Source: an uncultured Eubacteriales bacterium
GTDB lineage: Bacteria > Bacillota > Clostridia > Oscillospirales > Oscillospiraceae
Length of the DNA: 23,676 nucleotides
Direction: 5' to 3'
Assembly: GCA_900555735.1 (NCBI GenBank)
Contig: USMI01000015.1
Span: 1-23,676 of the forward strand
This document shows, piece after piece, positions 6,614-13,624 of the stretch. Numbering within the stretch: position 1 is the first letter of the stretch; every line of letters begins with the position of its first letter. The translations under genes were made by a program, and so were the position numbers. The notes under the pieces are model-generated. The model saw only the letters and a program-made list of their open reading frames with translations. It was not told where the DNA came from and did not search any database.

Positions 6614-7444
6614 ATGAAAACGAAACCCGGAAAGCGCATCGCGCTGTGGATCGCCCTGATCGTGGCAGCGCTGTTTTCAGGGCTGCCCATCCTGTGGCTG
6701 GTATCCAGCTCGCTGAAATCCAACGCCAACATCTTCGCGGTACCGCCGAAACTGATAGACGAAAGCTTCAGCTTTACCGCGTACAAGGAAGTGCTGTCCG
6801 ACCCCGCGAAGCTGCGCTTCTTCCTGAACTCCTATGCCATTGCCGGTATCGTGGTGGCCATTACACTGGCCATCGCCCTGCTGGCGGCCTACAGCTTCAG
6901 CCGCTTCGACTTCCCCGGCAAGAAGATCATCAACACGATCATTATCAGCGTGCAGGCGGTGCCGCCCATTACGCTGCTAATCCCGTATCTGGTACTGGTG
7001 GTCAAGCTGCGGATCTACGATTCGTATCTGGCCCTGATCGCCACCTATGTGGTGTTCACACTGCCCTATGCCATACTGATGCTGACGGGCTATCTGAACA
7101 CCCTGCCCAAGGAGCTGGACGAGGCCGTTCTTATTGACGGTGGCTCCCGGTTCAAGGCACTGTGGCGAGTGCTGGTGCCCTCCTGCATTCCCAGTCTGGT
7201 GTCTGTGGGACTGTACACCTTTATCCAGTGCTGGAACGAATATCTCTACGCTCTGACGCTGACCAAAAGCAATGAGATCCGCACCATCCCCATCGGTATC
7301 GCGTCGCTGATGGGACAGTACGCCTTTGAATGGAATCAGATCATGGCCATGAGCATTCTCGGCTCCCTGCCGGTCATCATCATCGCCCTGTTCTTCCAGA
7401 AATACTTCATCTCCGGCATGACCGCCGGCGCGGTGAAGATCTGA
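6614..7444 (+). CDS. ABC sugar transporter permease, MalG/UgpE-like
   Basis: The 276-residue product has a first transmembrane helix at about residues 8-30 and about six in all. Its EAA loop lies at 170-189 (EAVLIDGGSRFKALWRVLVP), and it ends with FFQKYFISGMTAGAVKI, the usual C-terminus of MalG/UgpE-type permeases. It pairs with the preceding permease as the second half of the channel. AAAGGAG stands just upstream of the start, 14 nt after the previous stop, so the two are translated from one message. No ATP-binding subunit follows. As in many Gram-positive CUT1 systems, a shared MsiK-type ATPase encoded elsewhere probably energises the transporter. Confidence 0.92.
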   Translation: MKTKPGKRIALWIALIVAALFSGLPILWLVSSSLKSNANIFAVPPKLIDESFSFTAYKEVLSDPAKLRFFLNSYAIAGIVVAITLAIALLAAYSFSRFDFPGKKIINTIIISVQAVPPITLLIPYLVLVVKLRIYDSYLALIATYVVFTLPYAILMLTGYLNTLPKELDEAVLIDGGSRFKALWRVLVPSCIPSLVSVGLYTFIQCWNEYLYALTLTKSNEIRTIPIGIASLMGQYAFEWNQIMAMSILGSLPVIIIALFFQKYFISGMTAGAVKI

Positions 7445-7486
7445 CAGCAACCACCAATCATCACACATTTTAACGGAGGTTTCACG

Positions 7487-8425
7487 ATGAAAACGATCCT
7501 TTTGGGCCAGAACAAGATCCCTGTGCCCGCCATTATTCAGGGCACCATGCGCTTTGACCGCCTGACCACCAATGAAGTGGCCGCCATGTTCCACAACGAT
7601 CTGGAAAACGGCACCAACTTTGTGGACACCGCCAACTGCTACGGCAAGCCGGAGGGTTTGGTGGAAAGCATCATCGGCAAGACCTTTGCCGAAAATCCCG
7701 GCCTGCGTGACAAGCTGGTGCTGCAGTCCAAGGGCGGCATCACCTTCTATCCCGATGGCCGTCCCTATCACAACTATTCCAAGGAGCACCTGCTGAAGAC
7801 GCTGGACGCCTCCCTGAGCCGTCTGCAGACTGACCATCTGGACTACTTCCTGCTGCACCGTGTGGACGCTCTGTTCCGCCCGGAGGAAGTGGCCGAGGCC
7901 TTTGACATCATGAAGCGCGAGGGCAAGGTGCTGCACTTCGGCGTCAGCAACGACGTGCCCTATGGCATCGAGCTGCTGCAGAAGTACTGCTCCGTACCCA
8001 TTGAGGTGAACCAGATGCAGTTCAGCATCGCTCACGCCGATATGTGCGTACAGCCCATTGCCACCAATAACCACGACTTCTATGCCGTGGATCGTGACTG
8101 CGGCGTGCTGAACTATTGCCGCCTGAAGGACATCACCATTCAGGCCTGGTCCCCCTTCCAGTACGGCTTTATCGACGGCGTGTTTATCGACAACCCCAAA
8201 TATCAGGAGGTCAACGATGCCATGCAAAAGGTGGCCGACAAGTACGGCGTCAACAAGACCACCATCGCTATCGCGTGGATCCTGCGTCACCCCGCCGATA
8301 TGCAGGTGGTGTGCGGCACCACCCGCATTGAGCGGTTCAATGACTGCTGCAAGGCCTGCGATATCGAGCTGACCTACGAGGACTGGTACAACATCTATCT
8401 GGCCGCCGGCTATCCCATCATGTAA
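7487..8425 (+). CDS. Aldo/keto reductase, YdhF-like (copy 1 of 2)
   Basis: A 312-residue AKR-fold oxidoreductase. The catalytic tetrad is visible: D47 and Y52 in FVDTANCYG, K82 in SKGG and H124 in LLHR. HFGVSNDVPYG (150-160) and VNQMQFSIAH (174-183) are typical of the YdhF branch. It would use a nicotinamide cofactor, usually NADPH, to interconvert a carbonyl and an alcohol in the cytoplasm. In this operon it sits between permeases and sugar kinase. An early redox step on the imported sugar, such as aldose/polyol/ketose interconversion, would therefore make sense, particularly as no isomerase gene is present. The ATG follows a strong GGAGG. The second reductase at 10370 is related but clearly diverged, so they may catalyse successive steps. 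Confidence 0.88.
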   Translation: MKTILLGQNKIPVPAIIQGTMRFDRLTTNEVAAMFHNDLENGTNFVDTANCYGKPEGLVESIIGKTFAENPGLRDKLVLQSKGGITFYPDGRPYHNYSKEHLLKTLDASLSRLQTDHLDYFLLHRVDALFRPEEVAEAFDIMKREGKVLHFGVSNDVPYGIELLQKYCSVPIEVNQMQFSIAHADMCVQPIATNNHDFYAVDRDCGVLNYCRLKDITIQAWSPFQYGFIDGVFIDNPKYQEVNDAMQKVADKYGVNKTTIAIAWILRHPADMQVVCGTTRIERFNDCCKACDIELTYEDWYNIYLAAGYPIM

Positions 8426-8460
8426 CACACCGCGCTGCCGCCGGGCCGCGCGGAAAGCGG

Positions 8461-8492
8461 GCCGGTAGGCGATATCGTCTGCCGGCTCTTTT
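8461..8492 (+). terminator. Terminator-like hairpin inside the operon (possible attenuator)
   Basis: GCCGGTAGGCGA (8461-8472) pairs with TCGTCTGCCGGC (8475-8486) with two G-U pairs; the innermost pairs must open because the loop is only 2 nt. TCTTTT follows. It lies between the first reductase and the PfkB kinase genes and could reduce downstream transcription. Confidence 0.45.
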
Positions 8493-8524
8493 CACCGCCC
8501 CGGAGACAGGCAAAAGGAGCTTCT

Positions 8525-9466
8525 ATGGACAAGCAATTTGACATCGCGGCCATCGGCACGCTGGCCTATGACATGATCCTGCGGACGGTGGATGAGTCCG
8601 TGTTTACCCGCGACACCACCGTACTGGAGGAGGTAGGCATCTCCGTGGGAGGCGGCGCCATGCTGAGCGCCATCGCCGCCCAGCGGCTGGGCTGGAAGAC
8701 CACCGTGGTGGGCAAGCTGTGTACCGACGCCTTCAGCGACTACTGCGTGGATGTGCTGAAAAAAGCAGGGGTAGACACCAGCTATGTGACCCGCTCGGAG
8801 ACAGACACCATGTCCCTGACCTTCGCGCTGGTGCGGCCCAACGGCGACCGGCACTTTCTGGGCCGTCTGGGCAGCAACAACCGCACCCTGTCCCCCCGGG
8901 ATTTCGACCTGTCGGTGGTGACGAAGGCAAAGATCGTCAGCTATGGCAGCTTTCTGGTTCTGCCGGAGCTGGATCAGGAGATGCCCCGCATCTTTCATGC
9001 CGCCCGCGAGGCGGGTGCGCTGACCGTGGCCGACTGCGCCAACGACTCCTATCATCAGGGGGCGGAGACGGTGCTGCGCTGCCTGCCGGAGACCGACTAC
9101 TTCATCCCCAGTCAGGTGGAGGCAGAGTATCTGACCGGCGAGACGGACCCGGCCAGAATGGCACGGCTGCTGATGGCACGGGGCTGCCGCAACCTTATCA
9201 TCAAGCTGGGCGAGGAGGGCTGCTATGTGACCGATGGCGTCACGGCCCGGATCGTGCCTGCTTTCACAGTACCCCACGTCAGCGACACCACCGGTGCCGG
9301 AGACAACTTTGTGGGCGGCTTTATGGCCGGATTGCTGGAGGGTCTTGACCTGTTTGAGGCCGCCCGCTACGCCAACGCCACTGCCGCTGTCAGCGTGACC
9401 GGCCCCGGAGGTGAGGGTGCGCTGCGGGACAAGTCTCAGGTGCTGGAGCTTCTGAACCAAAAATAA
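8525..9466 (+). CDS. PfkB-family carbohydrate kinase
   Basis: A 313-residue ribokinase-fold kinase. The C-terminal PfkB signature DTTGAGDNFVGGF (254-266) contains the catalytic Asp D260 and the anion hole. The N-terminal sugar-side VGGGAM is at 41-46, and KLGEEGCYVTDG (227-238) is the usual strand before the ATP site. It transfers phosphate from ATP to a sugar, ketose, nucleoside or deoxy-ketoacid. In this operon the product probably feeds the aldolase encoded 34 nt downstream, as PfkB kinases and class II aldolases do in fructose, tagatose and inositol breakdown. No complete inositol set is present. AAAGGAG lies just before the start. The substrate remains unknown. Confidence 0.9.
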   Translation: MDKQFDIAAIGTLAYDMILRTVDESVFTRDTTVLEEVGISVGGGAMLSAIAAQRLGWKTTVVGKLCTDAFSDYCVDVLKKAGVDTSYVTRSETDTMSLTFALVRPNGDRHFLGRLGSNNRTLSPRDFDLSVVTKAKIVSYGSFLVLPELDQEMPRIFHAAREAGALTVADCANDSYHQGAETVLRCLPETDYFIPSQVEAEYLTGETDPARMARLLMARGCRNLIIKLGEEGCYVTDGVTARIVPAFTVPHVSDTTGAGDNFVGGFMAGLLEGLDLFEAARYANATAAVSVTGPGGEGALRDKSQVLELLNQK

Positions 9467-9500
9467 AAAAAGCTACATATTTGATTAAGGAGATACTACC

Positions 9501-10358
9501 ATGAAAGATTTGATGCCTTTGCAGGATTATCTGGCTGATGCCAGAGCCAGACACTACGCGCTGGGCGGCTTCTGCCTGTGGACCTATGCCTACGGCATGG
9601 CCATCGCCGAGGTGGCACAGAAGCTGAACCTGCCCATGCTGTACATCATCGGCGACGCCGAGGTGAAGTTCTTCGGTGGCGAGAAGAACGCCGTGGCCGC
9701 CGCCCGCACCATCGCCGAGAACGTGGACGTGCCCGTGATCCTGCACGCCGACCACTTCCGCGAGTTTGAAAGCATCCAGCGAGCCATCGACGCAGGCTTC
9801 CGCTCCGTGATGATCGACGCCTCCTCCTATCCCTTCGAGGAGAATGTGGAGCGCACCGCCCGCGTGGTGGAGTACGCTCACAAGGCCGGCGTGTCCGTCG
9901 AGGGTGAGCTGGGCCGCATCGCAGGCTGCGAGCAGAAGCTGTCCGTCAACGAGGCAGAGGCCATGCAGACCGATCCCGACGAGGCCGCCAAATTCGTGGC
10001 GCAGACCGGCGTCGATATTCTGGCGCTGTCCATCGGCACCGTCCACGGCGAGTATCGCTTCCCCCCCAAGATCAACATTCCCCGGCTGAAGACCATCTCC
10101 GAGAAGGTCTCCATTCCTCTGGTGATGCACGGCGGTTCCGGCACGCCCGAGGATAAGGTGGCCGAGGCCGTGCAATACGGCATCACTAAGCTGAATCTGG
10201 CCACCGATCTGGTAAAGACCGTGGGCAAGGCCACTGCCGCCGTGCAGCAGCAGCCGGGCTTCAACTACTCTGTTGCCAACCTGTACGCCCCCGCCTATGT
10301 GGATCTGGCCGCCTACGCCGAGCACAAGATGCGGCTGCTGGCCCAGAGCATTCTGTAA
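9501..10358 (+). CDS. Class II (zinc) ketose-bisphosphate-type aldolase, divergent second copy
   Basis: The 285-residue protein keeps the class II aldolase metal and catalytic set: D84/H85 in LHADHFREFE, E136 in VEGELGRIAG, H182 in GTVHGEYRFPPK and H210 in VMHGGSGTPEDKV. The N-terminal substrate segment differs, however. The AFNxxT/AFNxxN stretch seen in the first aldolase is replaced by FCLWTYAYGMA (24-34), suggesting a different substrate. It would cleave a phosphorylated ketose made by the preceding PfkB kinase into dihydroxyacetone phosphate and an aldehyde, or act on a related adduct. AAGGAG precedes the ATG. Its stop overlaps the ribosome binding site of the next reductase, so the two are probably translationally linked. 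Confidence 0.88.
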   Translation: MKDLMPLQDYLADARARHYALGGFCLWTYAYGMAIAEVAQKLNLPMLYIIGDAEVKFFGGEKNAVAAARTIAENVDVPVILHADHFREFESIQRAIDAGFRSVMIDASSYPFEENVERTARVVEYAHKAGVSVEGELGRIAGCEQKLSVNEAEAMQTDPDEAAKFVAQTGVDILALSIGTVHGEYRFPPKINIPRLKTISEKVSIPLVMHGGSGTPEDKVAEAVQYGITKLNLATDLVKTVGKATAAVQQQPGFNYSVANLYAPAYVDLAAYAEHKMRLLAQSIL

Positions 10359-10369
10359 GGAGCGTGTCC

Positions 10370-11293
10370 ATGGAGCGAGTACGTTTTGGTGAAAAGCTGA
10401 CCGTGGCCCCTGTGGCCATCGGCACCATGAACCTGCTGGACTGGGGCGTGGACGCCCGCGGCCTGCTGGATCGGGTGAAGGAATACATTGATCTGGGGCT
10501 GACCACCTTCGATCTGGCGGATATCTACGGCGGCGGTGGCTGCGAGGAGCTGTTCGGTCAGATGCTGGCGCTGGAGCCCTCTATCCGCGACAAGATCGAG
10601 ATCATCAGCAAGGGCTGCATCGTCTACGACAAGCTTCGCCGCCCCTATTTTGTCAGTGAATCCTACAACCTGTCCAAGAACTACATCCTGTCCGCCTGCA
10701 ATGCCTCGCTGCGGCGGCTGGGCGTAGAGTCGCTGGATCTGTACCTGCTGCACCGCCCCTGCCCGCTGATGGATCCGGCAGAGGTGGCGGAGGCGCTGGC
10801 CCAGCTGCGGGATGAGGGCAAGGTGAAAAACTTCGGCCTGTCCAACTTCCTGCCAGAGCAGATCGCCGCACTGGAGGCCTATACCGACATCCCCTTTGTC
10901 ACCAATCAGATCAAGATGAGCGTCAAGTGCATGGACTTCTTGGCCGATGGCACTCAGGAGGACGCCCTGCGCCGCAAGATGCCGCTGATGGCCTACTCCC
11001 CCGCCTGCGGCGGCGCGCTGTACCGCAAGGATCTCAGCAAGGACGATCTGGCCACGGTGGAGGTACTGCGTGAGATACAGCAGGAGATCGGCGCAGAGAC
11101 GCTGGACGAGGTGCTGTACGCATGGTTGTACCGTCTGCCTGTGAAGGTGGTCCCCGTTACCGGCACCGGCAAGAAGGAGCGCGTGCTGCGGGCCGTGAAG
11201 GCGCTGGAGCTGGATATGAGCCGCGAGCAGTGGTACGACATTCTGCGTATCGCCCGTCCCGATCACGTGTCCCACAAGTATCACGATATTTAA
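10370..11293 (+). CDS. Aldo/keto reductase (copy 2 of 2)
   Basis: A 307-residue AKR with tetrad D48 and Y53 in TTFDLADIYGG, K81 in SKGC and H128 in LLHRP, followed by KNFGLSNFLPEQ and VTNQIKMSV. The open frame could begin at GTG 10364, but ATG 10370 is preferred because AAGGAG (10357-10362) lies 7 nt before it and overlaps the aldolase stop codon. It would carry out a second NAD(P)-dependent carbonyl/alcohol conversion. Pairing with the aldolase suggests it may reduce the aldehyde released by cleavage or act on the intact sugar; the sequence does not decide. It is about as long as copy 1 but diverged across most of its length. Confidence 0.87.
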   Translation: MERVRFGEKLTVAPVAIGTMNLLDWGVDARGLLDRVKEYIDLGLTTFDLADIYGGGGCEELFGQMLALEPSIRDKIEIISKGCIVYDKLRRPYFVSESYNLSKNYILSACNASLRRLGVESLDLYLLHRPCPLMDPAEVAEALAQLRDEGKVKNFGLSNFLPEQIAALEAYTDIPFVTNQIKMSVKCMDFLADGTQEDALRRKMPLMAYSPACGGALYRKDLSKDDLATVEVLREIQQEIGAETLDEVLYAWLYRLPVKVVPVTGTGKKERVLRAVKALELDMSREQWYDILRIARPDHVSHKYHDI

Positions 11294-11310
11294 TCTGCCT
11301 TCTGCTTCTC

Positions 11311-11367
11311 GGACGCCCGGTACGCCGGAGATGCCCTCCGCGTGTATCGGGCGCCCCTCTCTTTTTT
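11311..11367 (+). terminator. Terminator-like two-part hairpin upstream of the mutarotase-like gene
   Basis: The outer stem CGCCCGGTAC (11314-11323) pairs with GTATCGGGCG (11344-11353) with one G-U. The inner stem CGGAG (11326-11330) pairs with CTCCG (11336-11340). Pyrimidine-rich sequence with six T (11362-11367) follows 8 nt later. Partial termination within the operon is plausible. Confidence 0.42.
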
Positions 11368-11420
11368 CTCTACCATACCCACCACCAGTCAGGCCACAGA
11401 CCTGCGAAAGGAGCAATCAT

Positions 11421-12452
11421 ATGGTTTCCAAGGAACTTTTCGGCAAGCTGCCGGATGGCAGCGAGGTCAACCGCTATACCATCACCAACCGCTTCGGCGA
11501 GTCCGTCGGATTGCTGGACTTCGGCGCCACCATCCACGATGTGACCGTACTTGACAAGGACGGCAAGCTGGGTGACGTGGTGCTGGGCGCCCCCGCCGAT
11601 GCTATTGCCCAGTGCACCTATATGGGCAGCATCATCGGCCGCTGCTCCGGCCGTGTACCCGGCGGCAAGTGCATGATCGACGGAAAGCCCCACCAGCTGG
11701 AGCAGAATCTGGGCGAGGACTTCTGCCACGGCGCCAGCGGCAACTATGCCCGCAAGCTGTTCAACGGCCAGTGCGCAGGCGACGACACCGTGACCTTTAC
11801 CCTGTTGGATCAGGGCGAAGGCGGCTTTGGCGACCAGATGGACGTGACCGTGACCTACACCTTCAGCGATGACCACTGCCTGCGGCTGACCATCGCCATG
11901 ACCGCCCACGAGACCACCATCGTCGGTCCCACCAATCACTGCTACTTCAACCTGTCCGGTCTGGACGCCCGCGACCTGACGCTGCGCATCACCACCCCCT
12001 GCTGCACCGGCAAGTCCCCCATCGGCGCTGCCGATGGCTCTGTGAAGAACGTCAGCGGCACGCCGGAGGACTTTACCTCCGCCCGCACGCTGCGACAGGC
12101 TATGGATTCCGATCCCGGCTTTTTTGCTCAGCAGCCCGCCGGATACGATACCTACTACATCTTCGACCAGAACGGGATGCAGATGAACGCAGAACTGTCC
12201 TGCGCAGAGAACGGCCGGCGGATGCAGGTGTGGTCCGACGCGCCCGGCATGGTACTGTACACCCCCGCCGGACGTGATCCGGAACCCGGCAAGAACGGCG
12301 GAACCTACGGCAGCGGCTACACCGGCGTGTGTCTGCAGCCCGGCAACATCCCCAACGCCACCAACTGCCCCACCTACGCCTCTCCCCTGTGCCGCAAGGG
12401 CGAGACCTATACGCTGAACATCCGTTACGCCTTTGGCGTGATGGAGGGTTGA
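11421..12452 (+). CDS. Aldose 1-epimerase (mutarotase)-like protein with altered catalytic site
   Basis: This 343-residue protein has the galactose mutarotase fold signature: IGRCSGRVPGGK (72-83), H103 in FCHGASGN, H173 in TNHCYFNLSG, and a C-terminal GVCLQPGNIPNATN segment. Mutarotases interconvert alpha and beta sugar anomers. The general base Glu normally found in the C-terminal CLE(T/A)Q motif is Gln306 here (codon CAG), and the following residues are also changed. It may be an inactive or sugar-binding paralogue or have a different mechanism. The frame is open from 11331, but ATG 11421 has AAAGGAG before it. It is the last gene of the operon, 127 nt after the reductase, and is followed by a terminator. 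Confidence 0.8.
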   Translation: MVSKELFGKLPDGSEVNRYTITNRFGESVGLLDFGATIHDVTVLDKDGKLGDVVLGAPADAIAQCTYMGSIIGRCSGRVPGGKCMIDGKPHQLEQNLGEDFCHGASGNYARKLFNGQCAGDDTVTFTLLDQGEGGFGDQMDVTVTYTFSDDHCLRLTIAMTAHETTIVGPTNHCYFNLSGLDARDLTLRITTPCCTGKSPIGAADGSVKNVSGTPEDFTSARTLRQAMDSDPGFFAQQPAGYDTYYIFDQNGMQMNAELSCAENGRRMQVWSDAPGMVLYTPAGRDPEPGKNGGTYGSGYTGVCLQPGNIPNATNCPTYASPLCRKGETYTLNIRYAFGVMEG

Positions 12453-12468
12453 TATCTCCTGAAAGCAC

Positions 12469-12505
12469 GAAAGCACCTTGCCATCGGCAGGGTGCTTTCA
12501 TTTTT
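12469..12505. terminator. Intrinsic terminator between operon end and galactokinase
   Basis: GAAAGCACCTTGCC (12469-12482) pairs with GGCAGGGTGCTTTC (12486-12499), with one G-U and a 3-nt loop, followed by ATTTTT. It ends the plus-strand operon. Its position 7 nt past the galactokinase stop suggests it also serves the minus strand, though without a clean T-tract there. Confidence 0.85.
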
Positions 12506-12511
12506 ACCCGA

Positions 12512-13621
12512 TTACTGAATGGTCAAAGGGTGGCAGGCGCCATGGCCCAACACCGCCTCCATACCGTCGCGGAAGCGGGACCATTGGTCGGCAGGGACAA
12601 AGGCCAGCGCCGTACCGGCGAAGCCGCCGCCATGGACGCGCACTGCACCGCGGCCAGCCAGCAGTGTGCGGCCCAGCGCGATGGTCATCGCCATCTGTTG
12701 TCCCAGAACATTTCCCTGAGGTATCACGTTTTGCAGGTACATCCACGAGGATTGTCCGGACTGCTCCACCAGACGCAGGAACTCAGGAAAGTCCTCCGCC
12801 CTCAGAGCCGCCATCTGCGCAGCCACGCGGCGGTTCTCCTCATAGACATGCATAGCCCGCAGGGCCGCGCGGTCTCCGGCAGCCTGCCGCACCTGCGGCA
12901 GACGGGCGTAGAAATCCGTCTCAGGTACCTGACGCAGCGTCTGGCAGCCGAACAGACGGCACACCTGCGCCAGCTCCTGCGGGATGGCGGCGTACTCCGC
13001 CGTCAGGTCGGCGTGGTCGGCGCCGCTGTCGATAACGCACATCACATAGCCGCAGGCGGAAAAGTCATAGTCCACCCGCTCCACCACCGGATCAGCCGGG
13101 TCGGCGAAGTCGATGTACACCAAACCTCCCACGCTGGAGGCCATCTGATCCATCAGTCCGCAGGGCTTGCCAAAATAGGTATTCTCCACCCACTGGCCCA
13201 TCTTGGCGATCTCCACGGGAGACACCGTGTTTTGACAGCACAGGCCGTTGAAAATGCGGCCCATCATCACCTCGAAGGCGGCGGAGCTGGACAGGCCGGA
13301 GCCGGGCAGCACCGTGGAGGTCACATCGGCATCAAACCCCGTCAGAGTCACGCCCCGCTGTGCAAAGGCCGCGGCCATGCCGCGGACGATGGCAGCGGTG
13401 GTATTTTTCTCCGCCTCTCTGGGAACCAGCTCATCCAGCCGCACCTGCACCGGCGCAAACCCCTGCGAATTCAGGCGGATGATGCCCTCCCCGTTGGGCC
13501 GTACGCAGGCCTGCGTGTTCAGGTCGATCGCCGCCGTCAGCACGCAGCCCCACTGGTGGTCGGTATGGTTGCCGCTGATCTCCACCCGACCGGGGGCGGA
13601 AAAGGTCAATTCTCGATCCAT
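12512..13621 (-). CDS. galK: Galactokinase (GHMP kinase), variant sugar-binding motif
   Basis: A 369-residue GHMP kinase. Motif 1 is PGRVEISGNHTDHQ (10-23), motif 2 is the ATP-binding PGSGLSSSAAFE (107-116 region), CGLMDQMAS holds the catalytic Asp (D158), and the C-terminal motif is VHGGGFAGTALAFVP. GalK phosphorylates galactose at C1 with ATP for the Leloir pathway. The canonical signature has GEHTDY; here the Glu that contacts the sugar is Asn and HTDHQ follows. I have the impression that this variant recurs in Clostridia. It is slightly short for the family. AAGGAG precedes the ATG and overlaps the galT stop. It is the last gene of the minus-strand operon, and the neighbouring galT supports a galactose role. 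Confidence 0.85.
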   Translation of the reverse strand: MDRELTFSAPGRVEISGNHTDHQWGCVLTAAIDLNTQACVRPNGEGIIRLNSQGFAPVQVRLDELVPREAEKNTTAAIVRGMAAAFAQRGVTLTGFDADVTSTVLPGSGLSSSAAFEVMMGRIFNGLCCQNTVSPVEIAKMGQWVENTYFGKPCGLMDQMASSVGGLVYIDFADPADPVVERVDYDFSACGYVMCVIDSGADHADLTAEYAAIPQELAQVCRLFGCQTLRQVPETDFYARLPQVRQAAGDRAALRAMHVYEENRRVAAQMAALRAEDFPEFLRLVEQSGQSSWMYLQNVIPQGNVLGQQMAMTIALGRTLLAGRGAVRVHGGGFAGTALAFVPADQWSRFRDGMEAVLGHGACHPLTIQ

Positions 13622-13624
13622 AGC

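Noticed and set aside
6977..8428. 483-codon minus-strand open frame
   Set aside because: Antisense to the permease and reductase genes with typical shadow composition.
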